Shown one piece after another: positions 50,701 through 59,284 of a DNA stretch of 64,000 nucleotides. Location: positions 1 through 64,000 of the forward strand of contig JAFRTE010000035.1 in assembly GCA_017427285.1 (NCBI GenBank), in the 5' to 3' direction. The notes under the pieces were generated by a model. It did not search any database. It was given only the letters and a program-made list of their open reading frames with translations, and was not told where the DNA came from. How positions within the stretch are numbered: the stretch's first letter is position 1; each line of letters begins with the position of its first letter. The position numbers were made by a program, and so were the translations under genes. The stretch is from Clostridia bacterium (lineage in GTDB: Bacteria; Bacillota; Clostridia; Oscillospirales; UBA644).

Positions 50701-52066
50701 TATATCCTCCGTCTTCGGTCTGTACCGTTATTAAGGCGGTTCCCTCCGCAAGAGCGGTTATCCTTCCGTTTTGGTCAACCGATACGACAGACGGCTCGGA
50801 AGACGTAAAAGTAACGTTTTTATTTGCAGCGGCAGACGGCGTTACTGACCACGAAAGCGTAAGCGAATCGCCCGTTTTTGCAAATGTATAACTGTCAGGC
50901 GAGAAGGAAACGCCCGAAACCGCAACGTTTTGCGGAATATCAACTTTGACCTGCAGATCTGCCGTTACCGCCCCGTTTGATGCGAATACGACTATTTTTG
51001 CGGTACCGTTTGCAACGGCGGTTACTTTTCCGTTCTGATCAACCGTTGCCACTTCGGGATTTTCAGAAACGAAAACCACTGTTTTTTCGGTCGTGTTTTT
51101 CGGCGAAAGCGAATATGAAACAGTATACGTCGCGCCCTTTTCATCAAAGCTTACCGAGCTGTCGGCAAGAGTGATTTTTTCAACGGGAATTACGGCGTCA
51201 ACCTTTATTTTGCAGATCGCCTGTTTTTTTCTGTTATCCGCAACGGCGTATATAGTCGCCTCGCCGTTTCCCACAGGCGTGACTATGCCTGTACCGCCGT
51301 CAACGGTGATCGTTGCCACCGATTTATCCGACGTTATCCATTCAAGTCCCCGTTCCGTAGTATCTTCGGGCTCCCATACCGGCGTTAAGCGCAGATCTTC
51401 GTCAAGCGTAGTAAACGTATATTCCGACACGTCGAAATTGACGTCCGTCATCGGTACGTTTACGTCGACGTTTACACTTACAGCGCACGATGCCGTAAAA
51501 TCTCCCTTTACGGTTCTGGCGGTAATAATTGACGTTCCGTTTGAAACGGATATAACCGTACCGTTGCTGTCAACAGTTGCCACCGATGGGTTCGACGATG
51601 ACCACAATAAGTCCGGTTCGCTTGCGTTTTCGGGAAATACGCTGCAGTTTAGAGCGTATATTTCGCCGAAATATGTAAACTCGTGTTCGCTCCCGGAAAG
51701 AGAAATACCCGTAACGTCAACGTATGTCGTTACGGTTATTTTGCATGACGCAATCGCAGTTCCGTCCGCCGAGCGCGCATAGATATACGCCTCGCCGTTA
51801 TTCACCGCGGTTACAAGTCCGTATTGTGTTACCGCCGCCACCTTATCGTCCGATGACGACCACTGAAGTTTTCTGTCTGTCGCATCGTCCGGCTTGATTA
51901 CGGCTGCAAGCTGATATGTCTGACCGGTTTCGGAAAACGCATATTCCGTTGTAAGAAACTGAACGGACGTTACCGGAACGGTCTTTTCGAAAAGAGAGCA
52001 CGATGCCGCCGAAAAAATAAAAAGCAGCAACGTCAAAAAAAGCAGGGTCAGACTTTTTTTGTTCAT
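47798..52066 (-). CDS. giant lipoprotein: five Big2-like domains, GHL10 glycosidase-like domain, Amidase_3
   Basis: The 1422-residue protein has a lipoprotein signal (AASC, Cys23). About five Ig-like Big2 domains follow (roughly 30-465, each with a SVATVD-NGxVTAV-type strand pair). A GHL10/DUF187 TIM-barrel comes next (about 485-800; GLKGLWVATVSNIDF, LQVRPKSDAIY, HAWVNPYRIM, IDGIHFDDYFYPY, ICPQIYWEID). A beta-rich middle follows, then a C-terminal N-acetylmuramoyl-L-alanine amidase (about 1235-1420) with zinc ligands in LDPGHSLNGG, a TEADWNYELS glutamate, SIHFN and ILFETAFLSN. It probably cleaves both glycan and peptide linkages of peptidoglycan at the cell surface. It is monocistronic, with GGAG before the ATG. 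Confidence 0.9.
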   Translation of the reverse strand: MNKKSLTLLFLTLLLFIFSAASCSLFEKTVPVTSVQFLTTEYAFSETGQTYQLAAVIKPDDATDRKLQWSSSDDKVAAVTQYGLVTAVNNGEAYIYARSADGTAIASCKITVTTYVDVTGISLSGSEHEFTYFGEIYALNCSVFPENASEPDLLWSSSNPSVATVDSNGTVISVSNGTSIITARTVKGDFTASCAVSVNVDVNVPMTDVNFDVSEYTFTTLDEDLRLTPVWEPEDTTERGLEWITSDKSVATITVDGGTGIVTPVGNGEATIYAVADNRKKQAICKIKVDAVIPVEKITLADSSVSFDEKGATYTVSYSLSPKNTTEKTVVFVSENPEVATVDQNGKVTAVANGTAKIVVFASNGAVTADLQVKVDIPQNVAVSGVSFSPDSYTFAKTGDSLTLSWSVTPSAAANKNVTFTSSEPSVVSVDQNGRITALAEGTALITVQTEDGGYTAAFTATVEKQAEQETPEIPEITIGAASDGLKGLWVATVSNIDFPSKSGLSAAELRAEIDTIVNNASDWGFNAIFLQVRPKSDAIYFSSIFPSSDCIVEKQGDPLPLDCLEYFITAAHSKGIELHAWVNPYRIMQSGSGGHNLSLLAESNPARIHPEWVVKHTDGASYYNPGIPEVRKLIIDGILEIVNNYNIDGIHFDDYFYPYTDASKFADSAEYEKYKTEGQSIADWRRSNNDALISQTAAAVKNAKPNVAFGVSPSGVWALKMNNSLGTDIKSSSESYYQVYADTRKWVLNEWIDYICPQIYWEIDHSTAPFKPIADWWDDLVSTTKVKLYIGIAAYKGSSVAAYKSPSEIQNQLNYLKTKTHVSGAVLFSYKDIAKNLAGIQDTAKTYFKNGETGVEAASDKLVLSYSSLSVENSTTRTFIIGVSDPNYPLYIDGKEVTTRSPKGYFTHVVEVPKTGENHYTIEHKGETVDYLIKRAGKSSEITTMSSFGFVSGTCAPKYDRAEKSGEKITFACTATAGANVYVIIGDYTVDLSTTDRDSTDGSLKRAWYSGTFVLPEIEGNAVLGSPEFVIEKSGYDTIRHKGTNVIEVINAPESYVVEFTGDSPAQLKPDLKVTGEEYVYATIGAYDTVVSKYDGNTLLGSGYYTVNENIKRVENTSIPYSAIGKITVSQSADGKYTNIVIPTDGKTMNTIWMSDTKADITLYNLSALPAGFSLPENPLFKDATVSRVDSTTAKITLSYKKELYIFGYTTSFENDALIISFKNPVSLYASDDYPLYGIKISLDPGHSLNGGALGPWGRIKWTEADWNYELSRLVETRLLKLGATVYLTHHRELEKDLDPLILEYRAWKPDINLSIHFNYVGETANPLNSSGTVTYYSYTSSKLLSKVMLDEFTDATGMKKNSYKIGYYKVSMFPDFPSILFETAFLSNIYDYEWFTDEANMEKAADAIVRGIVAYFRQQG

Positions 52067-52112
52067 GTGTTTTCTCCGTTAGTGTTTTTTATGCGTCAGT
52101 GTGTTTTATGTG

Positions 52113-52856
52113 TCAGTTTTTCTTTCTTATGAGTATTATCGGGGTGCATTGATCGTCCTGCCCTGCGGGATTGTCTCTTACGATATCCTCAAGGGTGGGA
52201 ACGTCAATATCAAGGGCGTCGCATTTGCCGAGGAGTTTAACGGAAATATCGCAGGCGTCAACTATCATACATTTGATCCCGAGTTTTTCGTATATCTCGT
52301 TGCATACGCCCGACGGGTTTTCTGGATTGAGAATACCGTAATTAACGTATTCTTTATACGAAATATCGTAATCGATAAGACCGTCTATTCCGTCTACTTC
52401 ATGTCCGCAGACCTTGTAAAAAACGCCTTTTATTCCGAAAAGCTTCGTTACCGCGGAGCAGAAGGTAGCAAGAAGTACCCTCGGAAGTCCGCATATCATT
52501 ATAATAAGCTGCATTTTATGCGGAGTTCCCGCTCCGGGACCGGCAGGCGTGACGTGGACGAATTTGCAGAGCAGTTTCGCCCAGAATCCCGGATGTATAT
52601 CTTTGCGGTAAACGATCCTTTTCTGGCATAGCGCGATTATCTTCTCGCTTATGGATATAAAATCGCCCTCTTTAACGAGAGGAAGGGCATATTCCTTTAC
52701 AACGTCGATATAATCGTCTCCGATATTTACAAAGCGCGTTTTTATCGCATAACGCTCGTATTCCGTATCTCCGACTTTTCTTACGACCTGCTTGTTTTCA
52801 TTCGGTTTAAGCTCGGTTACGGCGTTTCCGGCGTTAAATTCGGGAGTATCTGTCAT
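52113..52856 (-). CDS. coenzyme F420-0:L-glutamate ligase-like protein (CofE family)
   Basis: The 247-residue protein of the F420 ligase fold has TRFVNIGDDYIDVV, GDFISISEKIIALCQ, a VHVTPAGPGAGTPHKMQ region, IDYDISYKEYVNYG and a late CMIVDACDISVKLLGK. True CofE adds glutamates to F420, but Clostridia generally lack F420 genes and none is visible here. The substrate of this homologue is therefore open. It starts one base after the HIT stop codon, so translation is probably coupled. Confidence 0.82.
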   Translation of the reverse strand: MTDTPEFNAGNAVTELKPNENKQVVRKVGDTEYERYAIKTRFVNIGDDYIDVVKEYALPLVKEGDFISISEKIIALCQKRIVYRKDIHPGFWAKLLCKFVHVTPAGPGAGTPHKMQLIIMICGLPRVLLATFCSAVTKLFGIKGVFYKVCGHEVDGIDGLIDYDISYKEYVNYGILNPENPSGVCNEIYEKLGIKCMIVDACDISVKLLGKCDALDIDVPTLEDIVRDNPAGQDDQCTPIILIRKKN

Positions 52857-52857
52857 T

Positions 52858-53208
52858 TCAGACGATCCTTTCGGGTAGTTTTTTGCCGCCTAACAGGTGG
52901 AAATGTATGTGTTTTACAGACTGCGCGCCGTCTTCTCCGCAATTGTTGATTATTCTGTATCCGTTTTCAAGGCTGAGAGCTTGCGCGGTCTTTTTTATCG
53001 CCACAAAAATATCCGCAATGATTTTTGCGTTTTCTTCGTTTATGTCGTCAGCCGAAGAAAGTATGTGATCCTTTGGAATAAAAACGATGTGAACGGGTGC
53101 CTGCGGGGCTATATCCCTGAAAGCGAGAACGTTTTCGTCTTCATACACCTTTGCGGACGGGATCTCGCCCGCGGCGATTTTGCAGAATATGCAGTCGTCT
53201 TTTTTCAT
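52858..53208 (-). CDS. HIT-family protein (HinT-like)
   Basis: The 116-residue histidine-triad nucleotide hydrolase has CIFCKIAAGEIPSAKVYED, the zinc-type Cys pair, FIPKDHI and the triad VKHIHFHLLGG. It probably cleaves nucleoside phosphoramidates. AAGGAAGGAG precedes the ATG. It lies between alaS and the CofE-like gene; HinT enzymes can act on aminoacyl-adenylates, which fits the neighbour (inference). Confidence 0.93.
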   Translation of the reverse strand: MKKDDCIFCKIAAGEIPSAKVYEDENVLAFRDIAPQAPVHIVFIPKDHILSSADDINEENAKIIADIFVAIKKTAQALSLENGYRIINNCGEDGAQSVKHIHFHLLGGKKLPERIV

Positions 53209-53256
53209 GTTTGCTCCTTCCTTAACCGTTAGTGCTGTTTTGATTCAGGTAATAAA

Positions 53257-55875
53257 TTATTTCAAAGAATTTACCGCTTCGCAAAGCGCCTGAGCAATCT
53301 TTGAAGCGTCTTTGCCGCCGGCAGTTGCGCTGTCCGGCCTTCCTCCGCCTCCGCCTCCGCATATTACGGCGGCTTTCTTTACGATATTGCCGGCGTGAGC
53401 GCCGTTTTTAACCGCGTTTTTGCCGCATGCGCACGCAAAGCTTACCTTGCCGCTTTCCTTGTCTTCGGATGCGAGGATAATAACGGCGTTTTCGTCTTTT
53501 TCCTTTACCTTGTCGCACATCTCGCGCAGAATATCCGCTTTTGCGTCTATGACGCCGGAAACAACCGTGAACTTATCGGTCTTTTCGGCTTTGGCGATAA
53601 GCTCGTCAAGCGAACCGAGGGCGATTTTTGAGTTGAGCTCGGCAATCTGTTTTTCTGCGGCTTTAAGCTCTGCAGCAGTCTGTTCTGCTTTAAGGGCTAT
53701 ATCGTTGACGTTGCATTTGAATACCTGCGCCGTTTTTGCTATCAGCGCATTTTTCTCGTTTATGTATTCAAGAACGTTTTCGCCGGTTATCGCTTCTATT
53801 CTTCTTACGCCTGCCGAAATTCCCTGTTCGGCAAGTATCTTGAAACAGCCGAGCATACCCGTATTGTCTACGTGAGTACCTCCGCAAAGCTCTGTGGATA
53901 CGTCCCCCATTTTGACAACGCGGACCTTTTCGCCGTATTTTTCGCCGAAGAGCGCGATGGCGCCCGTCTTTTTTGCTTCTTCGAGAGACATTTCCGTTTT
54001 TGTTACGGGAATAGCTTCGAAAATATGCGAATTTACTATCTTTTCGACCTTTGCTATCTGCTCCGCCGTCATGGCTTCGAAATGCGAAAAGTCAAAACGC
54101 ACGCGCTTGGCGTCAACGTAAGAGCCTGCCTGCGCAACGTGGGTGCCGAGCACTTCTCTCAGAGCGGACTGAAGAAGATGAACGGAGCTGTGATTTCTCA
54201 TTATGCTTACTCTGTTTTCTTTGTCAACTTCGGCGGTAACGCAGTCTCCCACAGTAAGTTCGCCCTCTTCGATATGTCCGTAATGGACGAATATCCCGTT
54301 TACGCGCTTTACGTCGTGAATTTTTATTTCCGCGTCGTCTTTTGAGATATATCCTATATCTCCGACCTGTCCGCCGCTTTCGCCGTAAAACGGCGTTTTA
54401 TCAAGGACGATCTGTACTTCCGCGCCGGTAAACGCCTCGGAAACACGCTCGCTGTTTATAACGAGGGCGATTACTTTAGCGTCGTTTTCAAGAGTATCGT
54501 AACCGGTAAATACAGTTTTTTCAACGCCTTCGAGCGTTTCGTCGCCCTTCCATGCGGTGTCGTTTCCTCTTGCGGCTCTCGCTTTTTCCTTCTGTTCCTT
54601 CATAAGGGCGTTGTAGCCGTCTTCGTCAACGGTAAAACCTTTTTCTTCGAGGATCTCGAGGGTAAGGTCAAGAGGGAAGCCGAAAGTATCGTAAAGCTTA
54701 AATGCGTCTTCGCCCGCAAGAACGGTCTTTCCTTCCGCGGTGAGTTTGTCCGTAAGGTCGGAAAGAAGAACAAGACCCCTGTCTATCGTCTGGTTAAACG
54801 AATTTTCCTCGTTTTCGATTACTTTCTTTATATAATCGGCCTTTTCAATTAGATCGGGGTACGCCGCGCCGCTTTCGCGGATTACAACGTCAACAAGCTC
54901 GCAGAGAAAATGGCTGTCTTTGATGCCGAGAAGCTTTCCGTGACGTGCGGCTCTGCGCAGAAGTCTGCGCAAAACGTATCCTCTGCCTTCGTTTGACGGA
55001 AGCACGCCGTCGCATACCATGAAAGTAGTGCTTCTTATATGGTCGGTAACGACGCGAAGAGATACGTCCGCTTCGGGCGATTCCCCGTATTTTTTATCGG
55101 ACATTTCGGAAAGACGGTTTGTAATGTTTTTTATCGTATCTACGTCGAAAAGCGAATCAACCCCCTGCATTATGCAGGCAAGACGTTCAAGTCCCATGCC
55201 GGTGTCGATGTTTTTCTTTTCAAGTAGCGAATAGTTTCCGTTTCCGTCGTTGTCAAACTGCGTGAATACGAGATTCCAGAATTCAACGTATCTGTCGCAG
55301 TCGCATCCTACGTGGCAGTCGGGCTTTCCGCAGCCTTTTTCGGGGCCGCGGTCAAAATATATTTCGCTGCAGGGACCGCACGGACCCGAGCCGTGTTCCC
55401 AGAAATTGTCCTCTTTGCCCAGACGCGAAACGTGCGACGGATCAACGCCCACTTCCTTCGTCCATATATCGTATGCCTCGTCATCATCCTGATAAACGGT
55501 AACGTAGAGCTTTTCTACCGGCAGCTTCATTACCTGCGTTACAAATTCCCACGCCCATGCGGTTGCTTCGCGCTTGAAGTAATCGCCGAAAGAGAAGTTT
55601 CCGAGCATCTCAAAAAACGTACCGTGACGGGACGTTTTTCCGACGCGCTCGATATCGGGCGTCCTTATACATTTCTGGCATGTCGTAACACGCTTTCTCG
55701 GCGGTGTCTGCTGACCCGTGAAATACGGCTTTAACGGCGTCATGCCGGCGTTGATGAGAAGAATGCTTTTGTCGTTCTGAGGTACGAGCGGAAAAGATTC
55801 CATTCTCAGATGTCCTTTGGACTCAAAAAAACTGAGATATTTTTCGCGTATCTCATTAAGACCCATGAATTCCAT
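53257..55875 (-). CDS. alaS: alanyl-tRNA synthetase
   Basis: The 872-residue class II synthetase has catalytic motifs near the N-terminus (INAGMTPLKPYF, TSRHGTFFEMLGNFSFGDYF), and an editing domain with HSSVHLLQSAL and ELCGGTHVDNTG (HxxxH and CxxxH zinc set). A coiled-coil C-Ala region ends in GGGGGGRPDSATAGG. All parts are present at normal length. It follows ispE by 32 bp in the long minus-strand metK operon; no T-box leader is possible in that space. Confidence 0.97.
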   Translation of the reverse strand: MEFMGLNEIREKYLSFFESKGHLRMESFPLVPQNDKSILLINAGMTPLKPYFTGQQTPPRKRVTTCQKCIRTPDIERVGKTSRHGTFFEMLGNFSFGDYFKREATAWAWEFVTQVMKLPVEKLYVTVYQDDDEAYDIWTKEVGVDPSHVSRLGKEDNFWEHGSGPCGPCSEIYFDRGPEKGCGKPDCHVGCDCDRYVEFWNLVFTQFDNDGNGNYSLLEKKNIDTGMGLERLACIMQGVDSLFDVDTIKNITNRLSEMSDKKYGESPEADVSLRVVTDHIRSTTFMVCDGVLPSNEGRGYVLRRLLRRAARHGKLLGIKDSHFLCELVDVVIRESGAAYPDLIEKADYIKKVIENEENSFNQTIDRGLVLLSDLTDKLTAEGKTVLAGEDAFKLYDTFGFPLDLTLEILEEKGFTVDEDGYNALMKEQKEKARAARGNDTAWKGDETLEGVEKTVFTGYDTLENDAKVIALVINSERVSEAFTGAEVQIVLDKTPFYGESGGQVGDIGYISKDDAEIKIHDVKRVNGIFVHYGHIEEGELTVGDCVTAEVDKENRVSIMRNHSSVHLLQSALREVLGTHVAQAGSYVDAKRVRFDFSHFEAMTAEQIAKVEKIVNSHIFEAIPVTKTEMSLEEAKKTGAIALFGEKYGEKVRVVKMGDVSTELCGGTHVDNTGMLGCFKILAEQGISAGVRRIEAITGENVLEYINEKNALIAKTAQVFKCNVNDIALKAEQTAAELKAAEKQIAELNSKIALGSLDELIAKAEKTDKFTVVSGVIDAKADILREMCDKVKEKDENAVIILASEDKESGKVSFACACGKNAVKNGAHAGNIVKKAAVICGGGGGGRPDSATAGGKDASKIAQALCEAVNSLK

Positions 55876-55907
55876 GATTTTGATTTCCCCTTGATAATAT
55901 TGAAATT

Positions 55908-56777
55908 TTATGTTTTAACGAATTGAAATACTCCGCAAAATCCTGCGGTTATACGTTTTTTCAGCTCCGGAAGAGCTTTTTCGGCTTTGATAGCGCTGTC
56001 AAAGAGCGCAAAAACGGTCGGGCCGCTGCCGGTCATTTCGGATGCAAGAGCCCCGAGAGACAGAAACTCCCTTTTTATTTTTGCGATTTCCGCGTTTTTC
56101 CTTTCGGAAACCGGCGCAAGCATATTTGAAACATATTTCCAGCGTTTTTTTGCGTTTAAAAACTTTTCGGTCGAGGGCTTCGGAAAAACGCCCTTTTCGT
56201 TTTCGGCAATTTCGTCAAACTCTCTGTATATCTCGCCGGTCATAAGCGGTCTGTCTGGCATTGCGACGGCAACGGAAAAATCGCCCAACGGATAATCTCC
56301 CGAAAGTTCTGTTCCCGTTCCCTCCGCTTTGCGGCATCCGCCTTTTATAAAAAACGGAACGTCTGCGCCGAGCTTTCCCCCGAGCGATTCAAGTGTTTTT
56401 GCGGGAGCGTTTATCCCGGAAAGCTCGTTTAAAGCTTTCAGCGTTGCCGCGCAATCCGAGCTTCCGCCTCCAAGACCCGCTCCGACGGGAATATTCTTTT
56501 CAATGTGGATCTTAACGGTTATCCCGCTGAGCCCGAATTCATTGAAAAACAGCTCGCACGCGCGGAAACAGAGGTTTTTTCCGTCTGTGGGAAGAGTCGG
56601 ATCGGAAGACGATATTTTTATTCCGTTCTGCCTGCCGCTCCCTTTACGGTAGTCAAAAGTCAGGCGGTCGCAAAGCGAGATCGTCTGCATTACAGACTCT
56701 ATATTGTGGTATCCGTCTTCTCTTTTACCGAGAATATCGAGTGTGAGGTTTAATTTGGCATGTGCGGAGTATGTCAT
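55908..56777 (-). CDS. ispE: 4-diphosphocytidyl-2-C-methyl-D-erythritol kinase
   Basis: The 289-residue GHMP kinase of the MEP isoprenoid pathway has AHAKLNLTLDILGKREDGYH, NIPVGAGLGGGSSDCAATL (phosphate-binding loop), GADVPFF and MTGSGPTVFALF. It phosphorylates CDP-methylerythritol. It starts three bases after the aminotransferase stop codon, so it is part of the metK operon. Confidence 0.95.
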   Translation of the reverse strand: MTYSAHAKLNLTLDILGKREDGYHNIESVMQTISLCDRLTFDYRKGSGRQNGIKISSSDPTLPTDGKNLCFRACELFFNEFGLSGITVKIHIEKNIPVGAGLGGGSSDCAATLKALNELSGINAPAKTLESLGGKLGADVPFFIKGGCRKAEGTGTELSGDYPLGDFSVAVAMPDRPLMTGEIYREFDEIAENEKGVFPKPSTEKFLNAKKRWKYVSNMLAPVSERKNAEIAKIKREFLSLGALASEMTGSGPTVFALFDSAIKAEKALPELKKRITAGFCGVFQFVKT

Positions 56778-56780
56778 TTT

Positions 56781-57944
56781 TCACCTCTTGATGTATTTTT
56801 CAAACCGTTCGACGGCTTTTTTCAGATGTTCGAGCGAATACGCGTATGAAATACGGATAAATCCTTCGCCGCTTGCGCCGAACGCGCTTCCCGGCACGAC
56901 CGCAACGTGAGCTTTTTCGAGAAAATCGTTGCAGAAAGCGTCTGAAGTATCTGCAAATTCCGAGATATTCGGGAATACGTAAAACGCGCCTTTCGGCTCA
57001 AAACACGGAACGGAAAGAGACTCAAACGCATCAAGCAGAAAACGCCGTCTCATATTGTAATTCTGTCGCATATTTTCAATGTCTTCGTCGCCGTTTTTCA
57101 GCGCCTCGATCGCGGCGTACTGCGAAACGGTAGGAGCGCACATTATTCCGTACTGGTGTATTTTCAGCGTCGCCTTCATGATTTCTTTCGGACCGCACGC
57201 AAAGCCTATTCTCCAGCCCGTCATGGCGTAAGTTTTGGAAAAACCGTTTACAACTATCGTTCTTTCCCTCATTCCTTCTGTTTGGGCGAACGAAAACGGA
57301 TGTTTTCCCGAATAGTTGAGCTCGATATATATTTCGTCCGCAAGCACAAGGATGTCAGTATCTTTAAGTGCTTCGGCTATCTTTTCGTAATCCTCTTTTT
57401 CCATCAGTGCGCCTGTCGGATTGTTTGGGTAGGGCATAATGAGAAGTTTCGTTTTTTTGGTTATGGCGTTTTTCACGGTTTCGGGCATTAGCTTAAACCC
57501 GTCTTTTTCGTATGTCGGCAAAATTACCGGCTTACCGCCCGCAAGCTCCGTAAGGGGAGCGTAACATACGAAACTCGGCTCGGGAATAAGGACTTCGTCG
57601 CCGAAAGACACAACGGAGCGGATAATATTGTCTATCGCTTCGCTGCCGCCTACGGTGACCGTGATCTCGTTTGACGGATCGTATTCAAGAGAAAAGCGCC
57701 GTTTCATGTAATTTGCGATCTCTTCCCTGAGAGGCATGAGACCTGCGTTTGAAGTGTATCGGGTCTGTCCTTTTGAAAGAGCGTCAACCGCGGCCTGGCG
57801 TATATGCCACGGAGTTTTGAAGTCGGGCTCGCCTACGCCGAGAGCGATCACGTCCGGAATGCGCTCGGCAACGTCAAAGAATTTCCGAATTCCCGACGGC
57901 TTTAAATTCTTCGCCGTATCGGTAAGAAGCTTTTCGTAATCCAT
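56781..57944 (-). CDS. class I/II PLP aminotransferase (aspartate/alanine type)
   Basis: The 387-residue fold-type I enzyme has IALGVGEPDFKTPWHIR, TVTVGGSEAI, PYPNNPTGALM, LADEIYIELNYSG, PLP-lysine in GFSKTYAMTGWRIGFA and a substrate Arg in FIRISYAY. It probably belongs to the AspC/PatA-like group. It starts six bases after the Lrp/AsnC stop codon. Adjacent Lrp genes often respond to the amino acid handled by such an enzyme. Confidence 0.92.
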   Translation of the reverse strand: MDYEKLLTDTAKNLKPSGIRKFFDVAERIPDVIALGVGEPDFKTPWHIRQAAVDALSKGQTRYTSNAGLMPLREEIANYMKRRFSLEYDPSNEITVTVGGSEAIDNIIRSVVSFGDEVLIPEPSFVCYAPLTELAGGKPVILPTYEKDGFKLMPETVKNAITKKTKLLIMPYPNNPTGALMEKEDYEKIAEALKDTDILVLADEIYIELNYSGKHPFSFAQTEGMRERTIVVNGFSKTYAMTGWRIGFACGPKEIMKATLKIHQYGIMCAPTVSQYAAIEALKNGDEDIENMRQNYNMRRRFLLDAFESLSVPCFEPKGAFYVFPNISEFADTSDAFCNDFLEKAHVAVVPGSAFGASGEGFIRISYAYSLEHLKKAVERFEKYIKR

Positions 57945-57950
57945 ATCAGA

Positions 57951-58442
57951 CTAAAACTCCGCCATTACTCTCGTATCTTTTTCTCTCTCGCCGAATATAA
58001 GGCCCTTGTCTTTGTATTTATTCAGAACAAAATGGGTCGCCGTTCCGGTAACGCCGTCTATTACGGCGAGTTTTTCAACAACGAAAAGCGCGACCTCGCG
58101 CATGCTTTTGCCCTCGAGCATTACGGCAAGGTCGAAACCGCCCGACATGAGAAATACGGAGACCACCTCGTCGAATGCACATATTTTTCTTGCAACGCTG
58201 TCAAACCCTTCGCCTTTTTCCGGCTGAACTTTTATTTCTATCATCGCCGAAACGTAGTCGCGTTCGGTTTTATCCCAGTTTATAAGCGCCTTGTAGCCTA
58301 GTATCGTTCCGTCGTCGATACATGCGGCGATAACGTCTGCGACCTCCTGCTCTGTAACGTCGAGAGCGTCGGCAATGTTTTTTGCCGTAAATCTGCAGTC
58401 GTTTTCAAGAAAGCGAAGGACTTTTTCTCTTAATCTGTTCAT
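57951..58442 (-). CDS. Lrp/AsnC-family transcriptional regulator
   Basis: The 163-residue protein has an N-terminal winged HTH (FTAKNIADALDVTEQEVADV) and a C-terminal RAM ligand-binding domain (AMIEIKVQPEKGEGF, SVFLMSGGFDLAVMLEG). Amino-acid-responsive local or global regulator. ATG 58442 is about ten bases after AAAGGA; a TTG three codons earlier is possible. It sits directly upstream of the aminotransferase gene, a likely target. Confidence 0.92.
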   Translation of the reverse strand: MNRLREKVLRFLENDCRFTAKNIADALDVTEQEVADVIAACIDDGTILGYKALINWDKTERDYVSAMIEIKVQPEKGEGFDSVARKICAFDEVVSVFLMSGGFDLAVMLEGKSMREVALFVVEKLAVIDGVTGTATHFVLNKYKDKGLIFGEREKDTRVMAEF

Positions 58443-58474
58443 TTTACTCAATTCCTTTCGGGAAAAGCGTTCGG

Positions 58475-59284
58475 TTATATTTTATGAAAAACGGGTATCT
58501 GCTTTTCAAACGTTGCAACTTCAAAAAAACCTGCCTGCTTTATCATTTCATACGCCTTATCAATGCCGAGACCGACTTTGTCCGTGCGGTGTGCGTCGCT
58601 GCCGACGGTTACGATTTTCCCTCCGAGATCTTTAAACATAGCGGCGTATTTCAGACCGGGAACGAAATCGCCGTATTTATCGTTCAGCGCGCTCGTATTT
58701 ATTTCAAGCCCGATATCCTTTTTTGCGCAAAGCTCCAGAACGGCGTATATCTGCTCGTCGAAAAGGGACATATCAACGCTCATTCCGGCGCGGTAAATAT
58801 ATCTTACGGGGTAGTAAAGATGCGAAAGCGAGGAAAAACCGCCGAATGAAACAGTTTCGTAAAGCTGAGAGAAATATTCTGAAAAAAGTTTTTTTAAATC
58901 TTTTCCCTTATAGTCGATATAATAAAAATCAAGCTCGTTTCTCATGTTGTGAAGCGAACCGAGGATAAAATCCCAGTTATAGGCGGCAGTCATTTTCGCG
59001 GCGTATTCTTTTCCCTGCGTTGCCTGACCGAGCTCTATGCCTATGTTTATTTTTATCGGTGAAATTTCTTTCAGTTTTTCAAACGTTTCGGTGTATGACT
59101 TGACGTCGAGATCAGGCCACGGCGTTTCTCCATCAGGCAGCGCCGCGTTGCCGTTGCACTCGCAGTGTTCTGTAACGGTGATTTCCGTCAGCCTCGCCTC
59201 TGCCGCCGCTTTCAGCATCTGCTCCGGCGTCTGGTTGCCGTCCGGAGAAAAAACGGTGTGTATATGGCAGTCTGATCTAAACAT
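58475..59284 (-). CDS. PHP-family histidinol-phosphatase-like protein
   Basis: The 269-residue metal-dependent phosphoesterase has [12 protein letters not shown] (HxH), [16 protein letters not shown] and a late [12 protein letters not shown]. These are the HisK-type PHP motifs. Whether histidinol phosphate is the true substrate is unclear, since no his genes are in the window. ATG 59284 overlaps the metK stop by eight bases; an earlier TTG is less likely. Confidence 0.85.
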   Translation of the reverse strand: MFRSDCHIHTVFSPDGNQTPEQMLKAAAEARLTEITVTEHCECNGNAALPDGETPWPDLDVKSYTETFEKLKEISPIKINIGIELGQATQGKEYAAKMTAAYNWDFILGSLHNMRNELDFYYIDYKGKDLKKLFSEYFSQLYETVSFGGFSSLSHLYYPVRYIYRAGMSVDMSLFDEQIYAVLELCAKKDIGLEINTSALNDKYGDFVPGLKYAAMFKDLGGKIVTVGSDAHRTDKVGLGIDKAYEMIKQAGFFEVATFEKQIPVFHKI

